Positions 1 through 9,311 of a DNA stretch of 51,402 bases are shown here, piece by piece; within the stretch, counting starts at the first letter, position 1, and each line of letters begins with the position of its first letter. Source of the stretch: Saprospiraceae bacterium UBA3362 (GTDB lineage: Bacteria; Bacteroidota; Bacteroidia; Chitinophagales; Saprospiraceae); the NCBI GenBank assembly GCA_002360455.1, contig DEQQ01000001.1, forward strand, positions 1 to 51,402. The letters are read 5' to 3'. Both the position numbers and the translations under genes were made by a program. A model generated the notes under the pieces. It saw nothing but the letters and a program-made list of their open reading frames with translations. It had not been told where the DNA came from and did no database searches.

Positions 1-384
1 ATCTCCTTTTGCGCCTACAAAAGGAGCAAAATTGATTCGACTTGTTGCAATTTCACGATACTCTGTCCCGTCATTGCACTCAGCAACTAAGAACATTGGT
101 TCAACATGCCATTGAATACTGTTAATGTCACCAAGAACTACGCTACCTGAGCCTATCAGGACATTAAACCAACCGAATTGATCGGTAGTTATAGCCTGTT
201 TTTCTTGATATACAATCGGGCCGGATGCAGAGCCTTTTACAATTTTGAACTGCATCAATAGATTGGTAGAAACTGCAGGAGTTCCATTTGCGTTACGCAC
301 CAAAGATTGATAGGTAAAGCCGTTTTGCGCCGTGGCATCTATTATTAAAAGAAGGAGCGCAAAGAAGAAAAGTATTTTTTTCAT
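1..384 (-). CDS. Secreted surface protein, N-terminal part (cut by window edge)
   Basis: This is the N-terminal 128 residues of a longer protein that runs off the left edge. The start is the ATG at 384, followed by a signal peptide of about 19 residues (MKKILFFFALLLLIIDATAQ). The mature part begins GFTYQSLVRNANGTPAVS and continues with a domain that is common at the start of Bacteroidota surface and fibre-like proteins (pattern GxxYQxxxRxxxGxxxxN, later VYQE and FGxFxxxIG). The last visible residues, GAKGD, have a Gly-X-Y look, so a collagen-like stalk may follow, but too little is visible to say. It lies 23 bp after the preceding minus-strand gene and is probably cotranscribed with it. Exact function is unknown. 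Confidence 0.75.
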   Translation of the reverse strand, partial: MKKILFFFALLLLIIDATAQNGFTYQSLVRNANGTPAVSTNLLMQFKIVKGSASGPIVYQEKQAITTDQFGWFNVLIGSGSVVLGDINSIQWHVEPMFLVAECNDGTEYREIATSRINFAPFVGAKGD

Positions 385-407
385 GATCAATATTTTATTT
401 CAGTTTA

Positions 408-896
408 TTAATTAATTTTTGTTATACTTTTTGAAATAGAGAAATTCTTCTGGCCAAAGAGTCTTAAAAAATAGACTCCGCCTGTCAGGTCATCCACAGA
501 AAATTCTTGCTTAGAAACATAAGGCTCAATAGAACCTTGTCGGACTACTTGCCCATCAATATCAACAAGGGTATACTGTATGCGAAATGATAAAGGTTTC
601 CAAGAGGCTACAAACTTATCACTCACGGGATTGGGATAAACATCCAAGTGAACAAGCTCTTTCAGTTTTTCAAAACCTGTAGTGCTTGAATGGATCGTTA
701 GAATGGAGCTGTAGTCTAATGAATTGCAATCCCCTTCGGCAATAAAACCACCAATAGAGGATTGGAATACAAAATTGGCTGCACTACCGGTATGATAGTT
801 ATAGGCTATTTGCGAGGTGGAAATGACGCACTGTTGAGCTCCTAAAAAGCTACAAAAAAACAGAGCAAAAATGGATATTAAAAATGCACTTTTCAT
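408..896 (-). CDS. Small secreted protein with type IX sorting domain
   Basis: A 162-residue protein with a signal peptide (about residues 1-20, ending FLGAQ), a short mature region of about 70 residues, and a type IX secretion C-terminal sorting domain. The sorting domain starts at VYPNPVSDKF (about residue 87) and has the usual LVDIDGQVVRQG and GGVYFLRL strands. The mature region is cysteine-poor and matches no enzyme family I know. Proteins with this design are exported through the Sec system, moved across the outer membrane by the type IX system and attached to the cell surface or released. The gene is first in a likely two-gene minus-strand unit with the partial gene at 1-384. Confidence 0.8.
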   Translation of the reverse strand: MKSAFLISIFALFFCSFLGAQQCVISTSQIAYNYHTGSAANFVFQSSIGGFIAEGDCNSLDYSSILTIHSSTTGFEKLKELVHLDVYPNPVSDKFVASWKPLSFRIQYTLVDIDGQVVRQGSIEPYVSKQEFSVDDLTGGVYFLRLFGQKNFSISKSITKIN

Positions 897-1057
897 AATA
901 TTTGATTTTCAAAACTTTAATGATTTCTACTTCAAACCGGATCTACAGTATTTTCCTTGGTCAGATTAGAAATCTAGCAAATTGTAATTTCAATGTAAAT
1001 GTAAGACAAGACCATACGATCAAATCCCCAGTTTTAGGATTGGAGATTTTGGCTTTG

Positions 1058-1091
1058 TTTGCGGTAGGAAATGGATATTTTACTATATTTG
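1058..1091 (+). promoter_or_regulatory. Bacteroidota-type promoter of LytTR regulator gene
   Basis: TTTG at 1058-1061 and a perfect TAnnTTTG box (TATATTTG) at 1084-1091, 22 bp apart. The ATG of the response regulator begins only 4 nt after the box, so transcription would start at or next to the start codon and the mRNA would be leaderless. Confidence 0.6.
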
Positions 1092-1095
1092 TAGC

Positions 1096-1860
1096 ATGTT
1101 TAGAGTGTACATTTTGGATGATGAGGTAAGCGCTATTTCATTAATAAAGCATAAACTTACTAGGAATTTCCCAGAAGATATTGAAATTGTAGGGAGTTCT
1201 GACAATCCATTGGAGGCTTTACAGCAAATTCCGGAACTTAGACCGGATTTACTGTTTGTCGATGTTGATATGCCTCATTTGACCGGCATTGAGTTTTTGG
1301 AAAAACTGGAATACGCTGAGGCAGATGTAGTATTTGCAACCGCTCATAAAGAATATGCCATAGCTGCGATTCGAAAATCTGCCTTTGATTTTCTTGTAAA
1401 ACCTATAGACGAAGACGAATTAAAAGAATGTATTGAGAGGCTTATAGAAAAAAGAAGGAGTTTAAAAAAAGAGAGCGCAGAACTTGACATTGAAACGATC
1501 AGCAAATTACTGAAAGGAAGTTTAAGCATGAGTGAAAAACTCAAAATTTCCACCTCCGACGGAATTTTGCTCATTCCAATCAACGATATTATTAGAATTG
1601 AGGCCTCCGGCAGTTACAGCACTCTTTTCCTTTTGGATAAAAAGAAAATCACCGCTTCTAAAAATTTGAGCGATATAGAGCATTATCTTGAACATTATCC
1701 CCAATTTTTTAGGCTGCATAAATCCAATATTGTTAATATTAATTTCATTGAGAGATACATCAAAGGCGATGGAGGGACGGCCGTTCTTAAAGATGGTACT
1801 GAAATAGAAGTGGCGCGAAGACGAAAAGAGGAATTTCTAGAAAGAGCAGGAATAAGATAA
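1096..1860 (+). CDS. LytTR-family response regulator
   Basis: A 254-residue two-component response regulator. Residues 1-120 form a receiver domain with the acidic pair D8/D9, the phosphoacceptor D56 in FVDVDMP, and a conserved lysine in FLVKPID. A linker of about 30 residues leads to a C-terminal LytTR DNA-binding domain (about 150-250: ISTSDGILLIPINDIIRIEASGSYS-like start, then FFRLHKSNIVNINFIERY). LytTR regulators bind direct repeats upstream of their target genes. The start is fixed by homology, because the receiver begins MFRVYILDDE. The partner is almost certainly the LytS/YehU-type kinase that begins about 90 bp downstream. Confidence 0.93.
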   Translation: MFRVYILDDEVSAISLIKHKLTRNFPEDIEIVGSSDNPLEALQQIPELRPDLLFVDVDMPHLTGIEFLEKLEYAEADVVFATAHKEYAIAAIRKSAFDFLVKPIDEDELKECIERLIEKRRSLKKESAELDIETISKLLKGSLSMSEKLKISTSDGILLIPINDIIRIEASGSYSTLFLLDKKKITASKNLSDIEHYLEHYPQFFRLHKSNIVNINFIERYIKGDGGTAVLKDGTEIEVARRRKEEFLERAGIR

Positions 1861-1914
1861 AATAGCCCAATCACAAACTTATTCTCGCCATTCTCAAAAT
1901 GGATCTATTTAAAA

Positions 1915-1946
1915 TTGAGCTTATTGATAATTTAGCTAAAATTTTG
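1915..1946 (+). promoter_or_regulatory. Possible promoter of the sensor kinase gene
   Basis: TTG at 1915-1917 and AAATTTTG at 1939-1946 (seven of eight positions fit TAnnTTTG), with a 21-bp spacer. The box sits 4 nt before an ATT codon that begins a signal peptide. This is the same spacing as in the upstream regulator gene. Confidence 0.3.
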
Positions 1947-1950
1947 GCAT

Positions 1951-4900
1951 ATTAAACTTTTTCCATATATTTTCATCCTAATTCTTTACGCCCCTGAATG
2001 GCTAAATGGACAATCTATAAATGCCTTATATGGACAATTCATTCCTATTTCTTCCCAATTTAATCCGGGAAAAATCAATTCCATCTGCGAAGATAGCACT
2101 GGAGCTCTTTGGGTAGCCGGACAAAATTGCATCTATAGAGTCGCAAATAATTTTATAGAAGAATTCAACTCATTCAATAATAAGGATTTGGTCAGCGGAC
2201 CCTATTTCAAAATATTGGTTGACAATTTAGGAGAGGTGTATTGCGCCGGTAAATATGGAATTTTCCACTATGACAAAACTTCAAATCAATTTTATAGCAT
2301 ACCTGCCCCATTCAACAATTGGAAGCCTAATAAACGAATCATACTTTTTCATCCTCAAGAGAAATGCATCTACTTGACCGAAGAAACCATTTTTAGTGCT
2401 TATAATATTAAACTCAAAAAGTGGACACTCATTTCGGACTCAATAGGTATCAATTGTGAATCACTTCTCCTAAATAGTCAAAATAAAATTATTGCTTCTG
2501 ACCCCAAAAACTACACCACAAACACAACTGTTTACGATTGTAATACAAAAACAATTTACAAAATTCCTAATATTTGTGGTAACAGCCTATTCGAAATTGA
2601 TAAAGACAAATTGCTCATAGGAACATGGAGAGATGGTGTACAAATATACGATTTATCAACATCAAAATTGTCAAAATATTATACAAGTACAAGAAATTTT
2701 TCCAATGAAGTTTTCTTGGAAATACAAAAATGCCCTTTACTTACCGGAGACAGTATAGCCTGGTGTTTTACTGAAGAAAATGGAATTTACTTATTCAATA
2801 TTAAAAGTAAATCTTTCTGTGGGCATATCGATGGAGAAAAAGCTATAACCGATTATTATATCACCGCCGCCCATGCAGGAACAAGGTATCTTGTACTTGG
2901 ACAACATGGACTCAACATCATTCCTCTTGAAGAGCAATTCATCAATTATTATTCAATAAAAGGCATATCCATAGACAATAATAAAATTATTATCCCAACC
3001 AATGTTTTTCCTTATCCGGATTACAACAATAAAGTATTATTGACGGCTCAGTATTTTGGAGCAATTGAATATGATTTAGCTTTACACAAACCCATTAGGT
3101 TCTATAATTATAACGATCAGACCAGAATTTATAAAATTGAATTCAATTATTTCACCAGCGCAAAACAAGCCAAGGATAACAGCTATTGGGTGAATACTTA
3201 CGATGGTTTTTTAAAAATAGGAAAGTCAAAAGTTGAATCCATAAACATAGAAAAGAAGACATCAACCTTTTTTCCGGAAGTTACTCATTTTGATCTTGAA
3301 AAATACCCTTGTATATGGGCCTGTAGTGATCGATTGGCATTTCAATATTGTGACGATACCAAAAAAATGCTTGAATTTCGAAACTGTGAGAATGGATCAT
3401 CTTCTGAGCAAAATAGAGATATCTTATTTCTAAATGATACCGTTTATGTTGCTACGGAAATTGGAATTGAGAGAATTGTAAATCAAAATTACATTCAACC
3501 CTTATTGAGTTATAACGAAAAAGGAATATTTGAACTATGCCAAGTAGGCAAACAAAAAATTTATGCATTGGCAGATGATGGGCTGTATATAATAAAAGAT
3601 TCTAAATTGATCAAAATCCTAAATCAGAATTTTGCACTATCCAGGTATAATTATAACATGATAACATCAGACTCCTTAGGTCATATTTGGATGTCATTAA
3701 AAAGCAGTATTTTAAGATACAATCCCCATAATAAAACAATCAATCATTACAATTTCTATGCAGATTGTATTCAAACAATTCAAAATGGCAATTTATTGAT
3801 TACCCAAAATAATGGTTATTACATTCTTGACCCAACTAAATTAAAAAACGAACATAAAAATTCACCATTAGTTATCCATTCTATTACGACACCTAATAGA
3901 TCAATAGGATACAACATCGACTCAAAGGATTCAATCTTTGAAATACCCTGGACCGATAAGTCCATTAGCATTCGCTATTTTTCAACTCAGCAAATTCAAA
4001 ACAATAAAATTGAATATCAAACATTTCTGGAAGGCCTTGACAAGAGTTGGCAACCTCAGCACAGCTTGAATTCTATACAATATACTAATCTATATCCGGG
4101 AGAATATACTTTCAAACTTAGACAGGTAGAAGATTTGATTCCAAATTCTAATCTTACACAAATCAAATTTAAAATTCCCGCGCCATTTTGGATGACTTGG
4201 TGGTTTAAAGGCTTTACTGCAATCGCCTTATTTGGAATAATTTTTTATTTTCTATTACTTAATGCTCAAAAACAATTTGCTGTTAAAGAAAAACAATTGG
4301 AAGTTCAAAAATTAAAAACAGAGTCAGAAATAAAAGTACTAAGATCTCAAATGAATCCTCATTTCATTTTCAATTGTCTTAATACCATTGAGGCCTTCAT
4401 TATTGAAAGAAGAGAGGAAGATGCAAGCAAATTTTTACAGAAATTTTCTGGCTTGATTCGATCGGTTCTGGAAAACTCACAAGAAGAATTTGTAACAATT
4501 CATGAAGAATTAAAAGTACTGAACTGGTATCTCAACCTTGAACAAATTAGGAGTAATCAAAAATGGGATTACTCAATTCAATGTACGGACCAGATAGAGA
4601 AAAACAGAATGTTGATCCCTCCTTTGCTTTTGCAGCCGTTTGTTGAAAACAGCATTCTTCATGGTTTAAAAAACAAGGTTCAGGGCAGAGGCTTGATCAC
4701 CGTTAATTTGTTTTTAGATAACAACAACCTTCTTGTAATTGAGATTGAAGACAATGGAATAGGAAGAGTGGCGGCTAAGTCTTTTGCTACAAAACACACT
4801 CATAAAAAGAAGTCTCTAGGACTTGATTTCACCCTTCATAGGATTAAAAATTTAAATCAAGACAATCAAGACTTATATCATGTAGAATTTATAGACTTAT

Positions 4901-4965
4901 ATGATCAGAATCAGGTATTGGGCACCAAAGCTATATTGAAATTACCCAACAAGAAGCTCAGCTAA
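1951..4965 (+). CDS. Beta-propeller sensor histidine kinase (LytS/YehU type), non-ATG start
   Basis: A sensor kinase of about 1004 residues. The N-terminal region reads as a signal peptide or anchor (KLFPYIFILILYAPEWLNGQ) followed by a long periplasmic beta-propeller of ligand-binding type (motifs such as ICEDSTGALWVAGQN and DSLGHIWMSLKSSI). Then comes a YYY domain (about residues 655-735), one membrane helix (FWMTWWFKGFTAIALFGII), a short coiled coil and a His_kinase/HATPase pair. The phosphorylated His is H804 in QMNPHFIFNCLN; the ATP-binding N-box is PFVENSILHG and a G-box is DNGIGR. There is no in-frame ATG before the signal peptide. A TTG at 2188 would remove the signal peptide and the first propeller blade. 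I therefore place the start at ATT 1951; a sequence error in an original ATG is the main alternative. Partner: the regulator at 1096. Confidence 0.8.
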   Translation: MKLFPYIFILILYAPEWLNGQSINALYGQFIPISSQFNPGKINSICEDSTGALWVAGQNCIYRVANNFIEEFNSFNNKDLVSGPYFKILVDNLGEVYCAGKYGIFHYDKTSNQFYSIPAPFNNWKPNKRIILFHPQEKCIYLTEETIFSAYNIKLKKWTLISDSIGINCESLLLNSQNKIIASDPKNYTTNTTVYDCNTKTIYKIPNICGNSLFEIDKDKLLIGTWRDGVQIYDLSTSKLSKYYTSTRNFSNEVFLEIQKCPLLTGDSIAWCFTEENGIYLFNIKSKSFCGHIDGEKAITDYYITAAHAGTRYLVLGQHGLNIIPLEEQFINYYSIKGISIDNNKIIIPTNVFPYPDYNNKVLLTAQYFGAIEYDLALHKPIRFYNYNDQTRIYKIEFNYFTSAKQAKDNSYWVNTYDGFLKIGKSKVESINIEKKTSTFFPEVTHFDLEKYPCIWACSDRLAFQYCDDTKKMLEFRNCENGSSSEQNRDILFLNDTVYVATEIGIERIVNQNYIQPLLSYNEKGIFELCQVGKQKIYALADDGLYIIKDSKLIKILNQNFALSRYNYNMITSDSLGHIWMSLKSSILRYNPHNKTINHYNFYADCIQTIQNGNLLITQNNGYYILDPTKLKNEHKNSPLVIHSITTPNRSIGYNIDSKDSIFEIPWTDKSISIRYFSTQQIQNNKIEYQTFLEGLDKSWQPQHSLNSIQYTNLYPGEYTFKLRQVEDLIPNSNLTQIKFKIPAPFWMTWWFKGFTAIALFGIIFYFLLLNAQKQFAVKEKQLEVQKLKTESEIKVLRSQMNPHFIFNCLNTIEAFIIERREEDASKFLQKFSGLIRSVLENSQEEFVTIHEELKVLNWYLNLEQIRSNQKWDYSIQCTDQIEKNRMLIPPLLLQPFVENSILHGLKNKVQGRGLITVNLFLDNNNLLVIEIEDNGIGRVAAKSFATKHTHKKKSLGLDFTLHRIKNLNQDNQDLYHVEFIDLYDQNQVLGTKAILKLPNKKLS

Positions 4966-5053
4966 GGTCAAATATATTAGCTCAAGCTTGCTTCAATTGC
5001 AGAATATTCTATATTTTGCGTCCTATTTTATTCAAACGATTAACCCATTACCA

Positions 5054-6919
5054 ATGAAAAAACTATTTCTATTTTATTTCATTTTTAACTTTTTTAGCTC
5101 ATTTATCCAAGCCCAAAATCACAGTTGTGCAAATGTTGGGATCAATTTTTATTTTAACTGCTACTGGAATAGAGAAGTCCCATTTTCAAATCTGATGATG
5201 CAAGGCTCTCCTTGGGTTACTGTAGACAGTGGTTGGGTGCTAGGGCAAGCTCCTTCTAATTTACGATCAAAACTATCCTTAGATACGAATGGCTATCCTA
5301 TACAGATCCCCCAGCTAGTAAATGGGAAACCGCAGTTGGTGCTTTCTGCTCTTGCAGTTGATAACGGAGCAATTTTACCTCACGGAAAATACACTTTGAA
5401 ATATGACGGCCAAGGCGATGTTATACCAATAGGAAATGATATAATAGAAATCGAAAGAAAGCAAAATGGAGAAGTCATTTTTACATTAGAACAAATCAAG
5501 TCAACCAATCCTGTGCTTTATCCTGGTGGAGATTTCTGGATTATGATAACAAGATCTGAAGCAACAGATCCCGTGCGAAACATAAGAGTTTTGCTTCCCG
5601 GGGTCAAAGAATCTGACGCCGAGTATCCTTTCAATCCCCATTTTTTGAATAAAATAAAACCGTTTAGCACCATACGTTTTATGAATTGGGCAGGAGCTTA
5701 TTGGTCAGAAGATGTGACCTGGAACAATAGAAGATCTGCAACTTATTATACTCAGTTCAATATAAATGATTGGTGGGAATATGACAACAAAAGTGTTGCT
5801 TATGAATACATGATCAAATTATGCAATTTGACCAAATCCAATATGTGGCTGAATTTACCATTTCAAATTGACGACCACTACAGCACACAATTGGCTCAAA
5901 TGATCAATAGAGATTTGGATTCCAACTTAAAATTATTCTTAGAATATGGGAATGAAGTATGGAATAGTGCTTGGTCTTTTTCAAAACAATATAACTTTGT
6001 AAAAGACAGCATACCAAGCTCCTTGAGCGGTACCGATCATCAATTCAGATACGCTTTTCACGCCAACAAGCATTTTCAAAATTTCAGCCGATACAGAAAA
6101 CAGAATTTGGTGCGAGTGTTGGCTGGTCAACAGGCCAATGAAGAAGTTTTAAACCAATCCATTCTTGGAATGAGATTTATTAATGCCGCAGGAGAGTTTG
6201 ATGCCGGGAGCATAACTGATTATGCAACAAGAGGAGATTTACTTTCATCTCTCAATGATCAAGTTACAGTAGCTGAAATTGCACAAATTGCAAGAAATGC
6301 GATGACAGAATCGTTCAACTTTATTCAAAAAAATAAAAACTTACTGGACAAAGAAGAGAAACCTCTGATAAGCTATGAAGGAGGATTTCATCTGCCTTTA
6401 GAATATGATTTTAATAACCCTCCAAAATATTTAAACACTGTCAAAGCATTTTATACAGACAGCTCTTGCTATAATATTACCAAAGAATGGTGGAGAAAAT
6501 TATACAGGCTTGATCCATCAATGCAGCACATGGCTTTCGTTCTTGCCGATGAGTATCTTTCACCCTTTGGCTCTTATGGGCACATGGAAAATGTTTTTGA
6601 AAATGATCCTGCTAATTATCCAAAATATCAGGGCCTACTTGATTTTTGCTCAGAAATTAGCTCCAATGAGGAACCGATCAATGTTATCAAGGTCATATTG
6701 TTTCCAAATCCAACTGATGATCATTTTGAAATGAAATTCGATGATTCTAAGGAAAAACTCATTTCAATTTACAACGAAAAAATGGAACAAATTCGTTTAA
6801 TAAAAATCAAAACCAATCATGTAACAGTAAATACACAAGAATTGACCTCAGGATTGTACATTGTACAAATCAATGACGGTACAACGATTTATAATACCAA
6901 ATTTGCAATTGTTAGGTAA
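5054..6919 (+). CDS. Secreted clan GH-A-like glycoside hydrolase with type IX sorting domain
   Basis: A 621-residue secreted protein. The ATG at 5054 begins a clear signal peptide (MKKLFLFYFIFNFFSSFIQAQ); an in-frame upstream ATG at 4988 would bury it and is rejected. The central region looks like a TIM-barrel glycoside hydrolase of clan A. LFLEYGNEVWN carries an Asn-Glu pair (E301) of the acid/base type, and LISYEGGFH carries a second Glu (E442) in nucleophile position. The C-terminus (VILFPNPTDDHFEM onward) is a type IX sorting domain. The substrate cannot be told. The gene directly follows the two-component system and might be one of its targets. It ends 7 bp from the convergent gene at 6927. 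Confidence 0.75.
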   Translation: MKKLFLFYFIFNFFSSFIQAQNHSCANVGINFYFNCYWNREVPFSNLMMQGSPWVTVDSGWVLGQAPSNLRSKLSLDTNGYPIQIPQLVNGKPQLVLSALAVDNGAILPHGKYTLKYDGQGDVIPIGNDIIEIERKQNGEVIFTLEQIKSTNPVLYPGGDFWIMITRSEATDPVRNIRVLLPGVKESDAEYPFNPHFLNKIKPFSTIRFMNWAGAYWSEDVTWNNRRSATYYTQFNINDWWEYDNKSVAYEYMIKLCNLTKSNMWLNLPFQIDDHYSTQLAQMINRDLDSNLKLFLEYGNEVWNSAWSFSKQYNFVKDSIPSSLSGTDHQFRYAFHANKHFQNFSRYRKQNLVRVLAGQQANEEVLNQSILGMRFINAAGEFDAGSITDYATRGDLLSSLNDQVTVAEIAQIARNAMTESFNFIQKNKNLLDKEEKPLISYEGGFHLPLEYDFNNPPKYLNTVKAFYTDSSCYNITKEWWRKLYRLDPSMQHMAFVLADEYLSPFGSYGHMENVFENDPANYPKYQGLLDFCSEISSNEEPINVIKVILFPNPTDDHFEMKFDDSKEKLISIYNEKMEQIRLIKIKTNHVTVNTQELTSGLYIVQINDGTTIYNTKFAIVR

Positions 6920-6926
6920 GCCTCTT

Positions 6927-9293
6927 CTACTTTTTCTTTTTCCAGTCAGGCCGTTTCTCCCACTCCTGATTCAGCTTGCCTTTTAATTTATCTTTTTGGA
7001 AATCTCTACATTGGTTTTTCCAGTGATCACGCTCTATACGGCCCGGGAAAAACTCTATTGCATCAGTCACTTGTTCAATATCGGCCTTAGAAAATTTGGA
7101 AATCTGCTCAAATGTGTAAATATTTAACGCATGCAATTTCTTTTCTATAAACGGTCCTATTCCAACAACCAGTTGCAAATTATCTCGATCCTTATAACTG
7201 GCCAAACCTATCCTGCTATAATCAAATTTAGCGGCCTTTGCCTTAACTCTTTCCAATGCTTGATCTTCTTTTGTTAAAGTCGCTTTTGGCTTAGCTTTAA
7301 CATCTTTTATAATTCCAGTTTTAGCTTTATTTTGCTTTTTCTTTGCATCTTCTGCAGCTTTTTTAGTTCTTGCATTTAAAGTTTTTGAGACAGCAACTTC
7401 TACTCTCTTTTCAACAATTTTCTCAACGATTTTCTCCACCGGAACTTCTACTCTCTTTTCCACAATTTTCTCAACGATTTTCTCCACCGGAACTTCTACT
7501 CGCTTTTCAACAATCTTTTCTACTATTTTCTCTACAGGAATTTCAACTCTCTTCTCCACGATTTTCTCCACAGGAATTTCAACTCGTTTCTCCACAATTT
7601 TCTCCACAGGAACTTCAACCCGCTTCTCCACAATCTTTTCTACTATTTTCTCTACAGGAATTTCCACTCTCTTCTCCACGATTTTCTCCACAGGAATTTC
7701 AACTTGTTTCTCCACAATTTTCTCCACAGGAATTTCAACTCGTTTCTCCACAATTTTCTCTACCGGAACTTCAACTCGCTTTTCTACGATTTTTTCTACC
7801 GGAATCTCAATTTTTTTCTCCACCACTTTTTCTACGATTTTCTCCACAGGAACTTCGACCCGTTTCTCTACGATTTTCTCTACCGGAACTTCGACTAACT
7901 TCTCAATAACCTTAGGTGGTGTTTTCTGCAATGATAAAAACTGATCTTGAATAGTATTCAATTCTGTCAATTTTATCTTGTGTATCTCATTGAGTTCTAT
8001 CCATTCCTTATCTTTAGACTCGAACTTTTGTTTGTGTAAATTTGCTTCTGACAAGGCTTCTGCTTGTGACCTCTTTACCTGTAACAGCTCTTCTCTCAAT
8101 TCCCCCAATTCCTTCTGTGTATTGTCAATTTGTTGTAATGATTGTTGAAGCTTCTCTTTGTGTTCATCTGATAGCTTTTGCACTGTTGCAAAATTGGATT
8201 GAACCTCCATGTTCTGTTGACGCAAAGTCTGTAATTGTTGATTCAGTTGACTATTCTCTGAGCTTATCTTTTCTATAGCTTGTACACTCTTATGCAAATC
8301 ATCACGAGAATGTTGCAAATTCATATTTGTGTCTGCAAGCTGTTTGCTCAAATTATCCCTTTCCTCGGTCAACCTAATTTCAGATTGATTCTTATTTGCA
8401 AGATCTTGCTGAGCTATTTTAAGCTCTTGCTTTGTCTGATCCCATTGCGACTTTAATTGCAGCTGCTCCGACCTTATTTCTTCCAAGTCTTTCTTTGCTG
8501 TGAGTAAATCATGATTACTCTGAGAATAAATTTGCTTAGAAGTCTCCAGCTGCAGATTTAACTCTTTCAACTGTACTCCGATTTGGGAACTGATTGATTG
8601 CTCTTCTTCGGCCTTGGACTTCCATCCATTAAGCTCTGCTTTGCTTTGCTCTAATTCGTTCTTTAAAGTTTGGTTCTGTTTATCGACACCAAGCTTTTGA
8701 TCTTGACTTTGTGCCAATTGTTTTTCCAAATTGATAGATCGATCAATCTCAGTTTTATGATTTTTCTCTGCCGTTTCTGCTTTTATCTTCCACTGATTTA
8801 TATCAGATTGCAGCACTGTAATCGTATTCTTTGAATTGCCTAAGTCTTGATCCAGTTTTTTCTGATTGGATTCGTACTCCTTGAGCAATTTAACCCCAGA
8901 CTCAAAATCAGCTTTGTACTGATATGCATTTGCCTCTGCCTGCTCTAATTGCAGCTTTAATTGTTGCAATTCCTCCAGTTTCAATTTCATCGCATCAGAC
9001 TCTATTAGCAAAGTTTTTATCCTTGAATTTGCCGACTGATATTGTTCATAATGAAAATTCTTATCGTCTACACTGGATCGCAAAGACACCTTCAATTCAT
9101 CACAATTTCGATAAGACTTCTTCAATTCAATTTCATTTTCGTCCAATTGCCCTTGAAGTTCATTCATTCTCCTCTTATAGGGAGTAGATAAAAACGTATT
9201 AAGAAGCCAGCCCAAGAAAAACGACCCTAACATCCATAACAGATAAGGAAGTAAACAACTCCAATCCATTGACATTAAAAATAAATACTTCAT
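6927..9293 (-). CDS. Membrane-anchored coiled-coil protein with VEKIVEK repeats and helix-hairpin-helix tail
   Basis: 788 residues. An N-terminal membrane helix (about 12-36, LLPYLLWMLGSFFLGWLLNTF) is followed by about 430 residues of coiled coil rich in Q, E, K and L, then 12 tandem PVEKIVEK units (about residues 465-632). A basic Lys/Ala linker follows, and the C-terminus is a helix-hairpin-helix domain (LVVGIGPFIEKKLHALNIYT, then ISKFSKADIEQV) of the predicted 5' nuclease-like H3TH type (COG3743-like) seen in small DNA-binding proteins. No nuclease catalytic centre is visible, so DNA binding is an inference. It is the second gene of a unit, 18 bp after an OmpA-like membrane protein gene. 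ATG codons at 9293, 9275 and 9269 are all possible starts. Confidence 0.8.
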   Translation of the reverse strand: MKYLFLMSMDWSCLLPYLLWMLGSFFLGWLLNTFLSTPYKRRMNELQGQLDENEIELKKSYRNCDELKVSLRSSVDDKNFHYEQYQSANSRIKTLLIESDAMKLKLEELQQLKLQLEQAEANAYQYKADFESGVKLLKEYESNQKKLDQDLGNSKNTITVLQSDINQWKIKAETAEKNHKTEIDRSINLEKQLAQSQDQKLGVDKQNQTLKNELEQSKAELNGWKSKAEEEQSISSQIGVQLKELNLQLETSKQIYSQSNHDLLTAKKDLEEIRSEQLQLKSQWDQTKQELKIAQQDLANKNQSEIRLTEERDNLSKQLADTNMNLQHSRDDLHKSVQAIEKISSENSQLNQQLQTLRQQNMEVQSNFATVQKLSDEHKEKLQQSLQQIDNTQKELGELREELLQVKRSQAEALSEANLHKQKFESKDKEWIELNEIHKIKLTELNTIQDQFLSLQKTPPKVIEKLVEVPVEKIVEKRVEVPVEKIVEKVVEKKIEIPVEKIVEKRVEVPVEKIVEKRVEIPVEKIVEKQVEIPVEKIVEKRVEIPVEKIVEKIVEKRVEVPVEKIVEKRVEIPVEKIVEKRVEIPVEKIVEKIVEKRVEVPVEKIVEKIVEKRVEVPVEKIVEKIVEKRVEVAVSKTLNARTKKAAEDAKKKQNKAKTGIIKDVKAKPKATLTKEDQALERVKAKAAKFDYSRIGLASYKDRDNLQLVVGIGPFIEKKLHALNIYTFEQISKFSKADIEQVTDAIEFFPGRIERDHWKNQCRDFQKDKLKGKLNQEWEKRPDWKKKK
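7396..7901 (-). repeat. Coding tandem repeat, 12 units of 12 or 16 codons
   Basis: This in-frame tandem repeat inside the coiled-coil gene encodes VE(V/I)PVEKIVEKR. Seven units have 12 residues; five (units 2, 7, 10, 11 and 12) carry an extra (I/V)VEK and have 16. Near-identical DNA between units suggests recent expansion by recombination or slippage, so the copy number may vary between strains. Confidence 0.9.
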
Positions 9294-9311
9294 AATAATC
9301 GTATTGATGGT

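Noticed and set aside
902..1129. 75-codon open frame before the LytTR regulator
   Set aside because: It overlaps the promoter and the start of the regulator in another frame and has no recognisable features.
2188..4965. Sensor kinase starting at TTG 2188
   Set aside because: This start removes an evident signal peptide and the first propeller segment that are in the same open frame upstream.
7370..7909. 180-codon open frame on the plus strand, repeat-rich
   Set aside because: It is the mirror of the tandem VEKIVEK repeat of the minus-strand coiled-coil gene.
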